From the NCBI GenBank assembly GCA_020832495.1, contig JAFIEP010000007.1, positions 1 through 50,860 on the forward strand: a DNA stretch of 50,860 bases. Reading direction: 5' to 3'. The notes beneath the pieces are model-generated. The model did no database searches, was not told the DNA's origin, and saw only the letters and a list, made by a program, of their open reading frames with translations. Positions 19,074 to 28,066 of the stretch are shown piece by piece (positions within the stretch are counted from its first letter, which is position 1; the number at the start of each line of letters is the position of its first letter). The position numbers were made by a program, and so were the translations under genes. The DNA is from Acidimicrobiia bacterium (GTDB lineage: Bacteria > Actinomycetota > Acidimicrobiia > Acidimicrobiales > Acidimicrobilacustridaceae).

Positions 19074-20911
19074 CTGCCACCCTCGAACGGCCCAGCGCCA
19101 CGAGCGACCCCACCGAGCTGCCGTCGCTGCCGGCGGTGCTCGTGCACCGGGCCAGGACGTCGCCCACCACCGTCGCGCTGCGCAAGAAGCAGTACGGACG
19201 GTGGAAGGAGTACGACTGGGCGACCTACGCCACCCGCTCGGCGCACATCATGGCCGGGCTGGCCTCGCTCGGTGTCGGGCCGGGCGACAAGGTGGCCATC
19301 CACTCCGAGAACCGCCCGGCGTGGGTGATGGCCGACCTGGCCGTGCAGGCCATGGGCGCGGTGTCGGTGGGTGTCTACCCGACCAGCCCCCCAGCGGAGG
19401 TGCAGTACGCCCTCGAGCACTCCGAGACCAAGGTGGTCATCGTCGAGGACGAGGAGCAGTTCGACAAGGCCATCGAGGTGCGTCACCAACTGCCGGAGCT
19501 GCGCCACATCGTGGTGGTCGACCCCCGGGGCATCCGCCAACTCGACGACGACCAGGTCCTCACTCTGGCCGACCTCGAGGCCCGCGGGGCCGACGCCACC
19601 ATCGACGACCTGGCCGCTGCCACCGAGCGCATCGACCCCGCTGACGCCGCCATCTTGGTCTACACCTCGGGGACCACCGGGCCGCCCAAGGGGGCCATGA
19701 TCTCCCACGACAACCTGATGGCCGCCGCCCGCTCCACCCGTGAGCAGTTCAGCGTGGCCGACGGCGACGAGGTGCTGTCCTACCTGCCGCTGTGTCACAT
19801 CGCCGAGCGGCTCATCTCGGTGGTGAACGCCTTGGGGTCGGGCTACCGGGTCAACTTCGGGGAGAGCACCGACACCCTGCTCACCGACCTCGCCGAGGTG
19901 CAGCCCACCTTCTTCGTGGGTGTGCCCCGGGTGTGGGAGAAGATGATGGCGGCCATCGAGATCCGCATGGCGGACGCCAGTTGGGCCAAGCGCACGACCT
20001 ACCGCGTCTGGAAGGCCCAGGGCACCCGCCTGGCCCGCAAACGCATGTCGGATTCGCTCAACCCCTTCGACCGCCTCTGGTACGGGCTGGGCTGGTTGAT
20101 GCTCTACCGCTCGCTCCGCCAGAAGTTGGGCCTGCTGCGGGTGCGCGAGGCGGTGTCGGGCGCCGCGCCGGTCTCGCCGCAGGTGCTCGAGTTCTTCTGG
20201 GCGTTGGGGGTGCCGGTGCGCGAGGTCTACGGCCAGACCGAGAACACCGCCCAGGCCACCATGACCCCCAAGGGCGACGTGCGCATCGGCTGGGTGGGCA
20301 CGGCCGTGCCCGGCGCCGAGGTGCGCCTCGACCCCGACACGGGCGAGATCCTCACCCGTGGCGCGGGCACCTTCATCGGCTATTACCGCAACCCCGAGGC
20401 AACCGCCGAGACGGTCGACGCCGACGGATGGCTGCACACCGGCGACGTGGGCGAGATGGACGCCGACGGCTTCCTGCGGATCACCGATCGTATGAAGGAC
20501 ATCATCATCACCGCCGGGGGCAAGAACATCTCCCCGTCGGAGATCGAGAACAAGCTGAAGGTGTCGCCCTACATCGCCGAGGCCATCGTCATCGGCGACG
20601 GCCGCAAGTTCCTCACCGCCCTGGTCGGCATCGAGGCCGACACCGTGGGGAACTGGGCCACCCAGCGGCGACTCGACTACACCACCTACCGCGACCTCAC
20701 CACCAAACCCGAGGTGGTGGGCCTCATCGACGGCGAGGTGGCCAAGGCCAACGCCGATCTGGCCCAGGTGGAGACCATCAAGGCCTTCCGCCTGCTGCCC
20801 AAGGAGCTCGACCAGGAGGACGGCGAGGTGACCGCCACCCAGAAGGTCAAGCGGCGGGCCATCGAGCGCGAGTTCGCCGAGCTCATCGACGGAATGTACG
20901 GGGGCGGCTGA
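19070..20911 (+). CDS. long-chain-type acyl-CoA synthetase embedded in liv operon
   Basis: A 613-residue AMP-forming acyl-CoA synthetase that activates a carboxylic acid with ATP and CoA. The AMP-binding motif is YTSGTTGPPKGA near residue 200, followed by SYLPLCHIAER near residue 240, a pattern of long-chain FACL enzymes. YGQTEN near residue 388 and DGWLHTGDVGEMDADGF near residue 450 are the adenylate-binding blocks, and KDIIITAGGKNISPSEIEN near residue 475 includes the hinge and catalytic region. It overlaps livG by ATGA and precedes livH by 1 nt, so it is an integral operon member. I infer uptake coupled to CoA ligation; the acid is not known. Confidence 0.92.
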   Translation: MTATLERPSATSDPTELPSLPAVLVHRARTSPTTVALRKKQYGRWKEYDWATYATRSAHIMAGLASLGVGPGDKVAIHSENRPAWVMADLAVQAMGAVSVGVYPTSPPAEVQYALEHSETKVVIVEDEEQFDKAIEVRHQLPELRHIVVVDPRGIRQLDDDQVLTLADLEARGADATIDDLAAATERIDPADAAILVYTSGTTGPPKGAMISHDNLMAAARSTREQFSVADGDEVLSYLPLCHIAERLISVVNALGSGYRVNFGESTDTLLTDLAEVQPTFFVGVPRVWEKMMAAIEIRMADASWAKRTTYRVWKAQGTRLARKRMSDSLNPFDRLWYGLGWLMLYRSLRQKLGLLRVREAVSGAAPVSPQVLEFFWALGVPVREVYGQTENTAQATMTPKGDVRIGWVGTAVPGAEVRLDPDTGEILTRGAGTFIGYYRNPEATAETVDADGWLHTGDVGEMDADGFLRITDRMKDIIITAGGKNISPSEIENKLKVSPYIAEAIVIGDGRKFLTALVGIEADTVGNWATQRRLDYTTYRDLTTKPEVVGLIDGEVAKANADLAQVETIKAFRLLPKELDQEDGEVTATQKVKRRAIEREFAELIDGMYGGG

Positions 20912-20912
20912 G

Positions 20913-21809
20913 GTGTCCCAGTTCCTGCAGTACATGGTGGCCGGCGTGGCGCTCGGGGCGAAGTACGCCCTGGTGGCGCTGGGCTTCGTCATCATCTTCA
21001 AGGCCACCGGCGTCATCAACTTCGCCCAGGGCGGGTTGGTGATGCTCGGCGCCTACCTGACCTACAACTTCGGTGTCACCTGGGACCTGCCCTTCTGGGT
21101 GGCCGTGGCCATGGCCATGGTGGTCACCGCCCTGGTCGGTGTCGTCATCGAGCGTGTCATCCTGCGCTACATGGTGGGCAGACCGGCATTCGCCCTCATC
21201 ATGATCACCGTGGGGTTGTTGTTCATCCTTCAACAGGTGACGGTGGCCATCTGGGGGGATGACGCCCTGAACCTGGGCGACCCGTGGGGCCTCGGCACCT
21301 TCCGCATCGGCGACATCGTCATCCAAGAGCGCGACCTGTGGGCGGTGATCCTTGCCGCCGCGGCGGTGGCCGTGTTCTTCGTGTTCTTCCGCTACAGCTC
21401 CCTCGGCCTGGCCATGCGGGCCACCGCCATCGACCAGGAAGCCGCCCTGGCCCAGGGCATGAGCGCCAAGCGCGTGCACGCTGCGGCCTGGGCCATCGCC
21501 GGGGCCACCGGTGCGCTGGCCGGCGTGACCATCGCCGCGGGCTCGGCCAGCTTGGACCCGAGCATCCAGTTCATTGCGCTGCTGGCCTTCCCGGCCATCA
21601 TCCTGGGCGGCATCGACTCGCCCCTCGGGGCGGTGGTCGGCGGTCTGGTCATCGGGATCACCCAGAGTCTCACCAACGGCTACCAGGCCGAGTACCTGGC
21701 CTTCTTGGGCAGCGGCTTCCAGAGCGTCATGCCCTTCGTGGTCATGGTGCTGGTCCTGTTGGTCAGGCCCTACGGGCTGTTCGGCACTCCGGAGGTCAAG
21801 AGGGTCTGA
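20913..21809 (+). CDS. livH: branched-chain-type ABC transporter permease LivH
   Basis: A 298-residue permease of the HAAT family with about eight membrane helices. The N-terminus LQYMVAGVALGAKYALVALG and the motif TGVINFAQGGLVMLGAYL (near residue 30) are standard for LivH. The cytoplasmic loop MRATAIDQEAALAQGMSAKRV (about 168-188) contacts the ATPases. It starts with GTG one base after the synthetase stop and is followed by livM with a TGATG overlap. Confidence 0.9.
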   Translation: MSQFLQYMVAGVALGAKYALVALGFVIIFKATGVINFAQGGLVMLGAYLTYNFGVTWDLPFWVAVAMAMVVTALVGVVIERVILRYMVGRPAFALIMITVGLLFILQQVTVAIWGDDALNLGDPWGLGTFRIGDIVIQERDLWAVILAAAAVAVFFVFFRYSSLGLAMRATAIDQEAALAQGMSAKRVHAAAWAIAGATGALAGVTIAAGSASLDPSIQFIALLAFPAIILGGIDSPLGAVVGGLVIGITQSLTNGYQAEYLAFLGSGFQSVMPFVVMVLVLLVRPYGLFGTPEVKRV

Positions 21810-22918
21810 TGGCACGCACCTCGCCGTACCTCGTCACCGACTATCGCCAGGAGTTGAAGGCCTTCGGCACCGGCTGGAAGCGCTTCGGCGTGCTGGTCGC
21901 CGCCGTGCTGTGGCTCATCACCCCGCTCCAGGTGGGCGACGCCTGGCTGTTCATCTTGAACTTCATCGCCGTGTTCGCCATCGGCGGCATCGGGTTGAAC
22001 CTGCTCACCGGCTTCGCCGGGCAGGTGTCGCTGGGCCATGCCTTCTTCCTGGGCGTGGGTGCCTACGCCGCTGCCTGGTTCGGTGGCCAGCAGGAGCTGC
22101 CCCTGGTGCTGTGGTTGCCCATCGCCGGGTTGGTGGGCGCCGCCATCGGCGCACTCGTGGGTCCCATTGCCCTGCGCCTCAGCGGCCACTACCTGGCCAT
22201 CGTCACGTTGGCCCTGCTGTTCATCGGCGAGCACATCTTCTTGGAGTGGACCTCGGTCACCGGCGGTACCCGAGGGGTGCGGGTGAACGCTGGGTTGTCC
22301 ATCGGGCCTGTCGACTTCACAGCGCTCGACGTGGCCGGTACCACCTACAGTCGCGAACAAGGCTTGTTCTGGTTGCTGTGGGGGCTGGTGGCGTTGGCGG
22401 CGGTGCTGGCGTTCAACATCGTGCGTACCCGACCCGGTCGGGCGCTGCAGGCCATCCGCGACCGCGACACCGCAGCGGAGGTCATCGGGGTCAACATCAC
22501 CCGCTACAAGGTGGGCGTGTTCGCCATCTCGAGCGCCTACGCCGCTATCGCCGGGGGTCTCTACGGTGCCGCCCTGCTGCGCTCGGTACGGCCCGAACAG
22601 TTCGGTGACTTCAACGGCATCCTGCTGTCGATCACCTTCATCGCCATCATCATCGTGGGCGGGATGGGCACGACGGTGGGGGCCATCCTGGGATCGTTCG
22701 TGGTGGTGGGCCTCCCACGGGTGATCGAGCGCTTCTCCGGCGACCTGCCCTTCCTCATCCAAGGGGCGGGCGACTCGGGACTCATCCGGGTGTCGCAGTT
22801 CAACAACATGCTGTTCGGCTTGCTGATCATCGTCTTCCTGCTCGTCGAACCGATGGGCATCGCCGCCATCTGGCGGCGCATCACCACCTACTTCAAGGCA
22901 TGGCCGTTCTCCTACTAG
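21809..22918 (+). CDS. livM: branched-chain-type ABC transporter permease LivM
   Basis: A 369-residue permease partner of LivH. The family motif LNLLTGFAGQVSLGHAFFLGVGAYAAA lies near residues 64-90, split here over the first conserved helix pair. The ATPase-contacting loop is RALQAIRDRDTAAEVIGVNITRYKV (about 211-235). The C-terminus IAAIWRRITTYFKAWPFSY is typical. The start shares one base with the livH stop (TGATG). A strong composite hairpin lies between this gene and the binding-protein gene. Confidence 0.9.
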   Translation: MARTSPYLVTDYRQELKAFGTGWKRFGVLVAAVLWLITPLQVGDAWLFILNFIAVFAIGGIGLNLLTGFAGQVSLGHAFFLGVGAYAAAWFGGQQELPLVLWLPIAGLVGAAIGALVGPIALRLSGHYLAIVTLALLFIGEHIFLEWTSVTGGTRGVRVNAGLSIGPVDFTALDVAGTTYSREQGLFWLLWGLVALAAVLAFNIVRTRPGRALQAIRDRDTAAEVIGVNITRYKVGVFAISSAYAAIAGGLYGAALLRSVRPEQFGDFNGILLSITFIAIIIVGGMGTTVGAILGSFVVVGLPRVIERFSGDLPFLIQGAGDSGLIRVSQFNNMLFGLLIIVFLLVEPMGIAAIWRRITTYFKAWPFSY

Positions 22919-22940
22919 TACCGAACGCCATGCAGCCGCG

Positions 22941-22986
22941 AGCAGCGAGCACCTGCAGGGGTGACACCCCCTGCGCCTGCGCTGCT
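22941..22986 (+). other. intercistronic hairpin between livM and livK
   Basis: Nested stems: AGCAGCG (22941-22947) pairs with CGCTGCT (22980-22986), and inside it GCAGGGG (22955-22961) pairs with CCCCTGC (22968-22974) around a 6-nt loop. There is no T tract. Such structures often protect or attenuate mRNA so that the binding protein is made in excess of the permease. Confidence 0.55.
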
Positions 22987-23027
22987 GGTAGCACTGTCTC
23001 CACTACCCAACCGAGAGGGGATCAACC

Positions 23028-24341
23028 ATGAGGACACGATCACGAGGACGTTCGTTCCTCGCTGTGCTGTTCGCCGGAGCACTCGTGCTCGGCGCCTGCG
23101 GGCGCGACGACGGCGACGAGACGGCGACGACGGAACCCGACGACCCGTCCGGCACCACCGAGACCACCGACGGTGAGCCGGGTGAACTGACCGCTGGGCC
23201 CGGCTTCGACGGCGAGACCATCCGCCTCGGGGTCATCACGCCCGAGACCGGTATCGCCGCAGCCATCGGTGGCCCGCTCACCGCCGGCAACCAGGTCTAC
23301 TGGGACAGTATCAACGCCGAAGGCGGCGTGGCCGGCGAGTACGAGGTCGAGCTGGTCGTGCGCGACTCGGAGTACATCCCCGACACCGGCGTCCAGCAGT
23401 ACAACGGCATCAAGGACGACGTGGTGATGTTCCAGCAGGTGCTGGGCACACCGGTCACCGAAGCACTCGTGCCGCTGCTCGAGGACGACGAGATCCTGGC
23501 CGGCCCGGCCTCGCTCGACGCCTTCTGGGTGCGCGACCCCTACCTGATGCCCATCGGTGCCCCGTACCAGATCCAGGCCATCAACGCCCTGAGCTACGCA
23601 GTCGACAACCTCGACGCCGAGGACGCCACGCTGTGCTCGGTGACCAAGGACGACGACTACGGCCAGACCGGCCTCGACGGCCTCGAGTTCGGCGCCGACG
23701 CCTTCGGGCTCGACATCGACGTGTCGGTGGAGTTCCGCCAGGGCGACCAGGTGTTCTCCTCGCAGATCGAAGCCCTCATGGGCGCCGACTGCGACATCGT
23801 GTGGATCACCGCACTGCCCACCGAGACCATCCCGATCCTCACCGAGGCCGTGACCCGCGACTTCGCACCCACCTGGCTCGGTCAGTCGCCCACCTGGGTG
23901 AACGCCCTGGGCGGCTCGGATCTGGCTCCGTACCTCGAGGAGAACTTCCTGCTGCTGTCGGAAGGCCCGCAGTGGGGTGACGACAGCGTGGAGGGCATGG
24001 CCCAGATGCTGGCCGACATCGAGGAGTACGCCCCGGACCAGGCTCCGGACATCTACTTCGCCTTCGGCTACGCCCAGGCGTGGGCTGCGCACCAGATCCT
24101 CGAAGAGGCCGTCAGCCGCGGCGACCTGAGCCCCACCGGTGTGCTCGAGGCGTCGACCACGGTCGGCACCCTCACCTTCGGTGGTCTGCTGGGCGACTAC
24201 GTCTACGGCCCCGCCGAGGACCGTGACCCGCCACGGGAGTCGAGCATCTTCGCCATCGACACCTCCGTCGAGGGCTTCCTCAGCGCCTTGGAGGTCAACT
24301 TCACCTCCGAGCCCGCCGAGGACTACGAGTTCGACGACTGA
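23028..24341 (+). CDS. livK: branched-chain-type ABC substrate-binding lipoprotein LivK
   Basis: A 437-residue exported binding protein. A signal peptide ends in the lipobox LVLGAC (Cys24), followed by an acidic Thr-rich linker. The mature part is a type-1 periplasmic binding fold: ETIRLGVITPETGIAAAIGGPL near residue 65 opens the ligand cleft. The body is very acidic, with many DD and DE pairs, which is common in aquatic or marine actinobacteria. A GAGAGGGG ribosome site lies about 7 nt before ATG 23028. It is the last gene of the operon, and a strong terminator follows. Ligand unknown. Confidence 0.9.
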   Translation: MRTRSRGRSFLAVLFAGALVLGACGRDDGDETATTEPDDPSGTTETTDGEPGELTAGPGFDGETIRLGVITPETGIAAAIGGPLTAGNQVYWDSINAEGGVAGEYEVELVVRDSEYIPDTGVQQYNGIKDDVVMFQQVLGTPVTEALVPLLEDDEILAGPASLDAFWVRDPYLMPIGAPYQIQAINALSYAVDNLDAEDATLCSVTKDDDYGQTGLDGLEFGADAFGLDIDVSVEFRQGDQVFSSQIEALMGADCDIVWITALPTETIPILTEAVTRDFAPTWLGQSPTWVNALGGSDLAPYLEENFLLLSEGPQWGDDSVEGMAQMLADIEEYAPDQAPDIYFAFGYAQAWAAHQILEEAVSRGDLSPTGVLEASTTVGTLTFGGLLGDYVYGPAEDRDPPRESSIFAIDTSVEGFLSALEVNFTSEPAEDYEFDD

Positions 24342-24375
24342 GGTCGTCGCTCTTCGGAGTCCGCTTCGAGCGTGT

Positions 24376-24405
24376 GGTGTGGCCCGGCTCCGGTCGGGCC
24401 ACACC
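24376..24405. terminator. strong hairpin after the liv operon
   Basis: An 11-bp perfect stem (24376-24386 / 24395-24405, centred on GTGTGGCCCG and CGGGCCACAC) with an 8-nt loop. It lies 35 nt after the livK stop and between convergent genes, so it may work in both directions. A T tract is absent, as often in high-GC actinobacteria. Confidence 0.7.
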
Positions 24406-24497
24406 CGCGCCCGGGGCCGGTTCGTCGCTCGTGCTGGACCCCGGTGCCCCGGGACAGGCTGAGCAGCCCGCCCGCTTGCCCGCTGAGGTGCGCCTGC

Positions 24498-25217
24498 TCA
24501 GGCGGGCCGCAGCACGAGCACGTGCTGGGCGACCGGCGAGGGCGGTCGGATGGCCTCGACCTTCCAGCCGGCGGCCACGGCGATCTCCACGATGGCGTCG
24601 CGCCGGAACACCGCCCACTTGAGGGGTGACCGCGGGTTGAGGTCGGCGAAGCCCTGCTCGTCGAAGGTGGCCCGGTCGAACCAGCGCCGCATGCTGTCGT
24701 AGATGCCGTGGCCCCCCTCGGAGGGTTCGGGCAGGAACACCGAGGCGAGGAGCAGGCCGTCGGGGGACGCCACCGCACGGGCGGCGCCGAGCAGGAAGGC
24801 GGCGTCGTCCGGTGTGACGTGGGTCAGCACGGACCACATCGAGATCAGGTCGAACGGTCCGTCGACGGGCAGTCGTTCGAGCGAGGGGAGTGGTGAGCCA
24901 TCCGGGGCGTACCGGGCGTTGCGAGCGGGCACCTCGGCGAAGGCGAATCGGGGCTCGTCCAAGGCAGCGTTCAGCCAGGCGATGAGGGCGCCGTCGATGT
25001 CGATGCCGGTGTAGCGGCCGACGGGCAGGCCTTGCTCGACGATGGCGGCCACCAGCTTCGTCCCGCAGCCGATGTCGAGCACCGACAGCGTCGAGAGGTC
25101 GGACCGGCCCGCTTCTGCGGCCATGAGTTCCACCAGCGCGCACCCCGAATCGAGCCACTCCTGGTGGGACTTGCGTCCGCCGCGTCGAAAGGCCTGCGGC
25201 ACGTCGAGTGCAGCCAT
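24498..25217 (-). CDS. class I SAM-dependent methyltransferase
   Basis: A 239-residue protein with the Rossmann-like methyltransferase fold. Motif I is SVLDIGCGTKLVAAI near residue 45, the acidic end of strand 2 is YTGIDIDGALI near residue 72, and a motif IV-like stretch is FDLISMWSVLTHVTPDD near residue 120. The LTHVTPDDAAFLL pattern resembles methyltransferases acting on lipids or small molecules, but I cannot name the substrate. ATG 25217 is chosen because a TAGGGT hexamer (25225-25230) lies 7 nt upstream; the frame extends further but would run into the tRNA gene. It converges with the liv operon. Confidence 0.82.
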   Translation of the reverse strand: MAALDVPQAFRRGGRKSHQEWLDSGCALVELMAAEAGRSDLSTLSVLDIGCGTKLVAAIVEQGLPVGRYTGIDIDGALIAWLNAALDEPRFAFAEVPARNARYAPDGSPLPSLERLPVDGPFDLISMWSVLTHVTPDDAAFLLGAARAVASPDGLLLASVFLPEPSEGGHGIYDSMRRWFDRATFDEQGFADLNPRSPLKWAVFRRDAIVEIAVAAGWKVEAIRPPSPVAQHVLVLRPA

Positions 25218-25224
25218 GTCGCCG

Positions 25225-25230
25225 ACCCTA
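25225..25230 (-). promoter_or_regulatory. leaderless -10 of methyltransferase gene
   Basis: TAGGGT on the minus strand, 7 nt before ATG 25217. Confidence 0.5.
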
Positions 25231-25316
25231 CCTCCGGGCGTGCCGGGGAGGTGACGGGGGAGGTCGGCACGGCGAGATCTCGGGTCCACCGCAGTGATCG
25301 TCTGGTGAGCAGTGGG

Positions 25317-25399
25317 TGCCCGGGGTGGGATTCGAACCCACACGACCCGAAGGTCCGAGGGGTTTAAGCCCCCTGCGTCTGCCGTTTCGCCACCCGGGC
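25317..25399 (-). tRNA. tRNA-Leu (anticodon UAA)
   Basis: An 83-nt class II tRNA. The acceptor arms GCCCGGG (25393-25399) and CCCGGGC (25318-25324) pair perfectly, with discriminator A at 25317. The anticodon loop CTTAAAC carries TAA (25364-25366, reading UUA) on a stem of five G-C pairs. A long variable arm and the T-loop GTTCGAATC are present. CCA is not encoded. The 5' end is only 13 nt after the stop of the upstream peptidase gene on the same strand, so it may be processed from that transcript. This is the counterpart of Streptomyces bldA tRNA. Confidence 0.96.
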
Positions 25400-25412
25400 G
25401 GGGTGTGGTGGT

Positions 25413-26858
25413 TCAGAGGGGGCTGGCTGAGCCGCCGCTGGCCTCTGCGTCCACGCAACTGGTGAAGCGCAGCAGCCCACGGCCGACGTCCTCCACCGTG
25501 GCGTCGGGTAACTCCTCGGCGTAGCGCTGGAGCGAGCTGCCCAGCTCGGCCAGATCGGCGGGGGTGTCCATGGTGACGTCGATACGCACGCAGGTGCCGC
25601 CGTCCTCGGGCTCGTAGGCCACGTACCAGTCGCCGCCCCACCCGCTGGCCGCGCTGCGCGCCTCGGCAGCGCTGCGACGGGTGCCCAGCATGAGTCGCCA
25701 GGCACGTTCGCCGAACACGGCGTCATCGAGCAGCTCGCCGTCGTAGGGGGGCACGTCCACCTCGATGCGGGGTTCGCGCACGAGGAACTTGTCGAAGTGG
25801 AGGATCTGCTCGGTGGTGTCGGGCGGCTCACGGAAGGCCTCGTCGAGCGCGTCCTGCCCGCCGAAACGGAGGAGTTGTTGCACGAACAGCTCGCCTTGCT
25901 CGTAGGGGGCGATGAGGATGTCGAACAGAATCGGCGGGACGTTCGACACGTCCATGTTCATGGCGAAGCGGGCTTCCTCGAGGTCGCGCTGGCGGCGCTC
26001 CTCGTCGCTGAGCGTGTCGATCCACTGCTGCTCGATGATGACCGCGTTGCCCTCCACCACACTGAGGAAGGCCTCTGCGATCTCGTCGTCCCGGTCGTCG
26101 TACTCGGGTCGGTGCAGCTCGAACCACTGGTCGTCGAGGGCATGCACCAACTCGTGCACGATCGTCTGGCGGACATAGGGCGTGAGCTCGCCGCCGCGCA
26201 CCACCAGCTCGCCGGTCTCGGGGTCGTAGAACCCCAGGATCCCCTCGCCGTAGAGCTGCTCCACGGCGCGCACGAGGTCGGTGCCGGGTTCGATCATGCC
26301 GAGCGCCCCGAAGATCCGCTCGGTGAGCGCCAGCTCCTCGGCCACTTCCTCGTCGAATTCCTCGAGCACCCGGGCGGCGAAAGCGTCGTCGGGGAGGATC
26401 TCGACGTCCACGGGTTCTTGGAACTCGAGGCCGCGGGCGGCTTCCACGAAGCGGCTGAGCTCCTCCACCTCGGCACGGATGGCGGCCTCGTCGATGGGGC
26501 TCGGGGGAGTGGCCGTCGGCGGTGATGGTGCGCCCGGTTCGGTGGGTGTCGGAGGTGTCGGACCGGCGGATTCCTCTGGCACGTCCTCGATGTCATCGGC
26601 TGCCAGCGTGTCGTCGGTGCGGTCGAGCACCAGGTAGGCGACGCCGCCGCCGAGCAACCCGGCCAGCACCACGATGGCCACGAGCGCCGCCCAGCGCAGC
26701 CGCACCGATCCGCCCGACGGTTGTCCGGGTGGGCCGGGCGGACCACCGGTCCCCGGTGCGCCGGGCAGGGGTCCCGCTGCGTCGCCCGCGGTCGGAGGCC
26801 GACCGGTGTCGGGGAGCGGCGGACGACTACCGGGTTGTGCAGGCCACGGATCGCTCAC
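25413..26858 (-). CDS. membrane-anchored HExxH metallopeptidase-like protein
   Basis: A 481-residue protein. A Pro/Gly-rich cytoplasmic N-terminus (about 50 residues) precedes one membrane helix (about 55-78, LRWAALVAIVVLAGLLGGGVAYL) and a Pro/Thr linker. The extracytoplasmic domain holds VRQTIVHELVHALDDQ (near residue 235), an HExxH zinc motif, and DDEIAEAFLSVVEGNAVIIEQQW about 30 residues later, where a Glu probably supplies the third ligand. Two cysteines near the C-terminus (TCVRID and TSCVD) may pair. Peptidase activity is inferred, not certain. The start is GTG 26858 with AGGAG about 5 nt upstream. One leucine is encoded by TTA (25509-25511). Confidence 0.8.
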   Translation of the reverse strand: MSDPWPAQPGSRPPLPDTGRPPTAGDAAGPLPGAPGTGGPPGPPGQPSGGSVRLRWAALVAIVVLAGLLGGGVAYLVLDRTDDTLAADDIEDVPEESAGPTPPTPTEPGAPSPPTATPPSPIDEAAIRAEVEELSRFVEAARGLEFQEPVDVEILPDDAFAARVLEEFDEEVAEELALTERIFGALGMIEPGTDLVRAVEQLYGEGILGFYDPETGELVVRGGELTPYVRQTIVHELVHALDDQWFELHRPEYDDRDDEIAEAFLSVVEGNAVIIEQQWIDTLSDEERRQRDLEEARFAMNMDVSNVPPILFDILIAPYEQGELFVQQLLRFGGQDALDEAFREPPDTTEQILHFDKFLVREPRIEVDVPPYDGELLDDAVFGERAWRLMLGTRRSAAEARSAASGWGGDWYVAYEPEDGGTCVRIDVTMDTPADLAELGSSLQRYAEELPDATVEDVGRGLLRFTSCVDAEASGGSASPL

Positions 26859-26948
26859 GGCACTCCTGGGCGAGCGGGCAACGGTCGCCGACCACCGTAC
26901 CGGAGCGGACCTGGCTTCTGCGGTCGCCGGTCGGGCCGGGCCGGCGGT

Positions 26949-28031
26949 TCAGGCGGCGTCGACGCTCGGCACGTCGCGGGGGCGCCCCTGCTCGTCGAGG
27001 CGGACGGCCCCGAGCGTCCAGAACTCCTCGAGGATGGTGTCGCGGTCGGGACGGCCCGCCAGAGCCCGGTCGACCTCACCCCAGATGGCCTCGAGCAGGT
27101 CGTGGCGACGGCCGGCCAGCGACTGGGCCAGGGCGGCGTCCCACAGGGTGTCCACCACCTCGGTGCCGGGGTAGGTGCGACCCGACGCCCCCACCCAGGT
27201 GCGGTCGCGCATCTCGGCGATGGCGGTGCGCAGGTAGGCGACGTGGGGGGTCTCGTCGGCCCGGATGTAGGACACCAGCCGGGCCGCCTCCCCGTCGCCG
27301 GCCACCAGGTCGGTGTCGGAGAGCACCTCCTCGGCCCAGATGAACGAGTGGAACGCCGACAGCTCGATGAACAACAGGCCGATCATCTGCAGCACCACCA
27401 ACTCGGACATGTGGTCGATGTCGTCGGGCAGCAGGCGGGGTTCCTCTGCCCGCTTGCGGGACCCGTCGAGCCCCATCCGCTCCAACATCCGCTCGGTCTC
27501 GTCTGCGGTCACCGGCGACTCGAAGGCGATGTCACGGGCAATGAACCACATCTGGTCGTGCCCGGCGATGTCGTCGTGGCCGGCTTCGTCACGTGCGTGG
27601 GCCTCGAACAGCCCGCTGCCGAGGTGGGCAATGGCGGTGCTGTCGATGTCCTCGACGAACAGTCGCTGCCATTCGGGGATGGGCAGCAGGCGGAGCATGC
27701 CGCCGAAGCCTTCGACGGTGCCGATGCGGGTGAGCGTGGCGATGGTCGGCTCGCGGACGCCATGGCGCAACAGGAGTTTCGTCTGGGCCACGTTCGGGAA
27801 GGGCTCGGGCCACGTCTCGAGCGGGAGGTGGAGTGCGGGGGTGCCGAACTGGGCCACCCGGCGGGTCTCCCAGGCCTCGATGGCGGGCGCCCGGTGCAGG
27901 GTGCGAGGCGAGCGGTACGTCCCGTCGCTGTCGAAGCCGCCGTGACAGCGGACGCCGTTGACCACCAGCGGTTCGGCCAGGTCGTGGTCGGCGAGGAGGT
28001 CCTCGGGGGCGTAGGTCACAGCGGTGCTCAT
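26949..28031 (-). CDS. ferritin-like di-iron protein, function unknown
   Basis: A 360-residue helical protein I cannot assign to a named family. The ligand pattern of ferritin-like di-iron oxygenases/reductases is clear: Glu149-x2-His152 (DEAGH), Glu223 in LFIELSAFH, and Glu260-x2-His263 (DETPH), with an earlier Glu such as 143 or 119 as a fourth carboxylate. This is the layout of ribonucleotide reductase R2, fatty-acid desaturases and N-oxygenases. The start ATG 28031 is fixed by a complete promoter: TTGCAC, 17 nt, TACCAT, 6 nt, ATG. A perfect palindrome covers the -35 and spacer, so the gene is probably repressible. It diverges from an SDR gene. Confidence 0.75.
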   Translation of the reverse strand: MSTAVTYAPEDLLADHDLAEPLVVNGVRCHGGFDSDGTYRSPRTLHRAPAIEAWETRRVAQFGTPALHLPLETWPEPFPNVAQTKLLLRHGVREPTIATLTRIGTVEGFGGMLRLLPIPEWQRLFVEDIDSTAIAHLGSGLFEAHARDEAGHDDIAGHDQMWFIARDIAFESPVTADETERMLERMGLDGSRKRAEEPRLLPDDIDHMSELVVLQMIGLLFIELSAFHSFIWAEEVLSDTDLVAGDGEAARLVSYIRADETPHVAYLRTAIAEMRDRTWVGASGRTYPGTEVVDTLWDAALAQSLAGRRHDLLEAIWGEVDRALAGRPDRDTILEEFWTLGAVRLDEQGRPRDVPSVDAA

Positions 28032-28037
28032 GGCTAG

Positions 28038-28066
28038 ATGGTAAACACATTGCACTAATCGTGCAA
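28038..28066 (-). promoter_or_regulatory. full leaderless promoter of the di-iron gene
   Basis: -35 TTGCAC (28061-28066), 17-nt spacer, -10 TACCAT (28038-28043), then 6 nt to ATG 28031. It is the best -35/-10 pair in the window. Confidence 0.65.
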
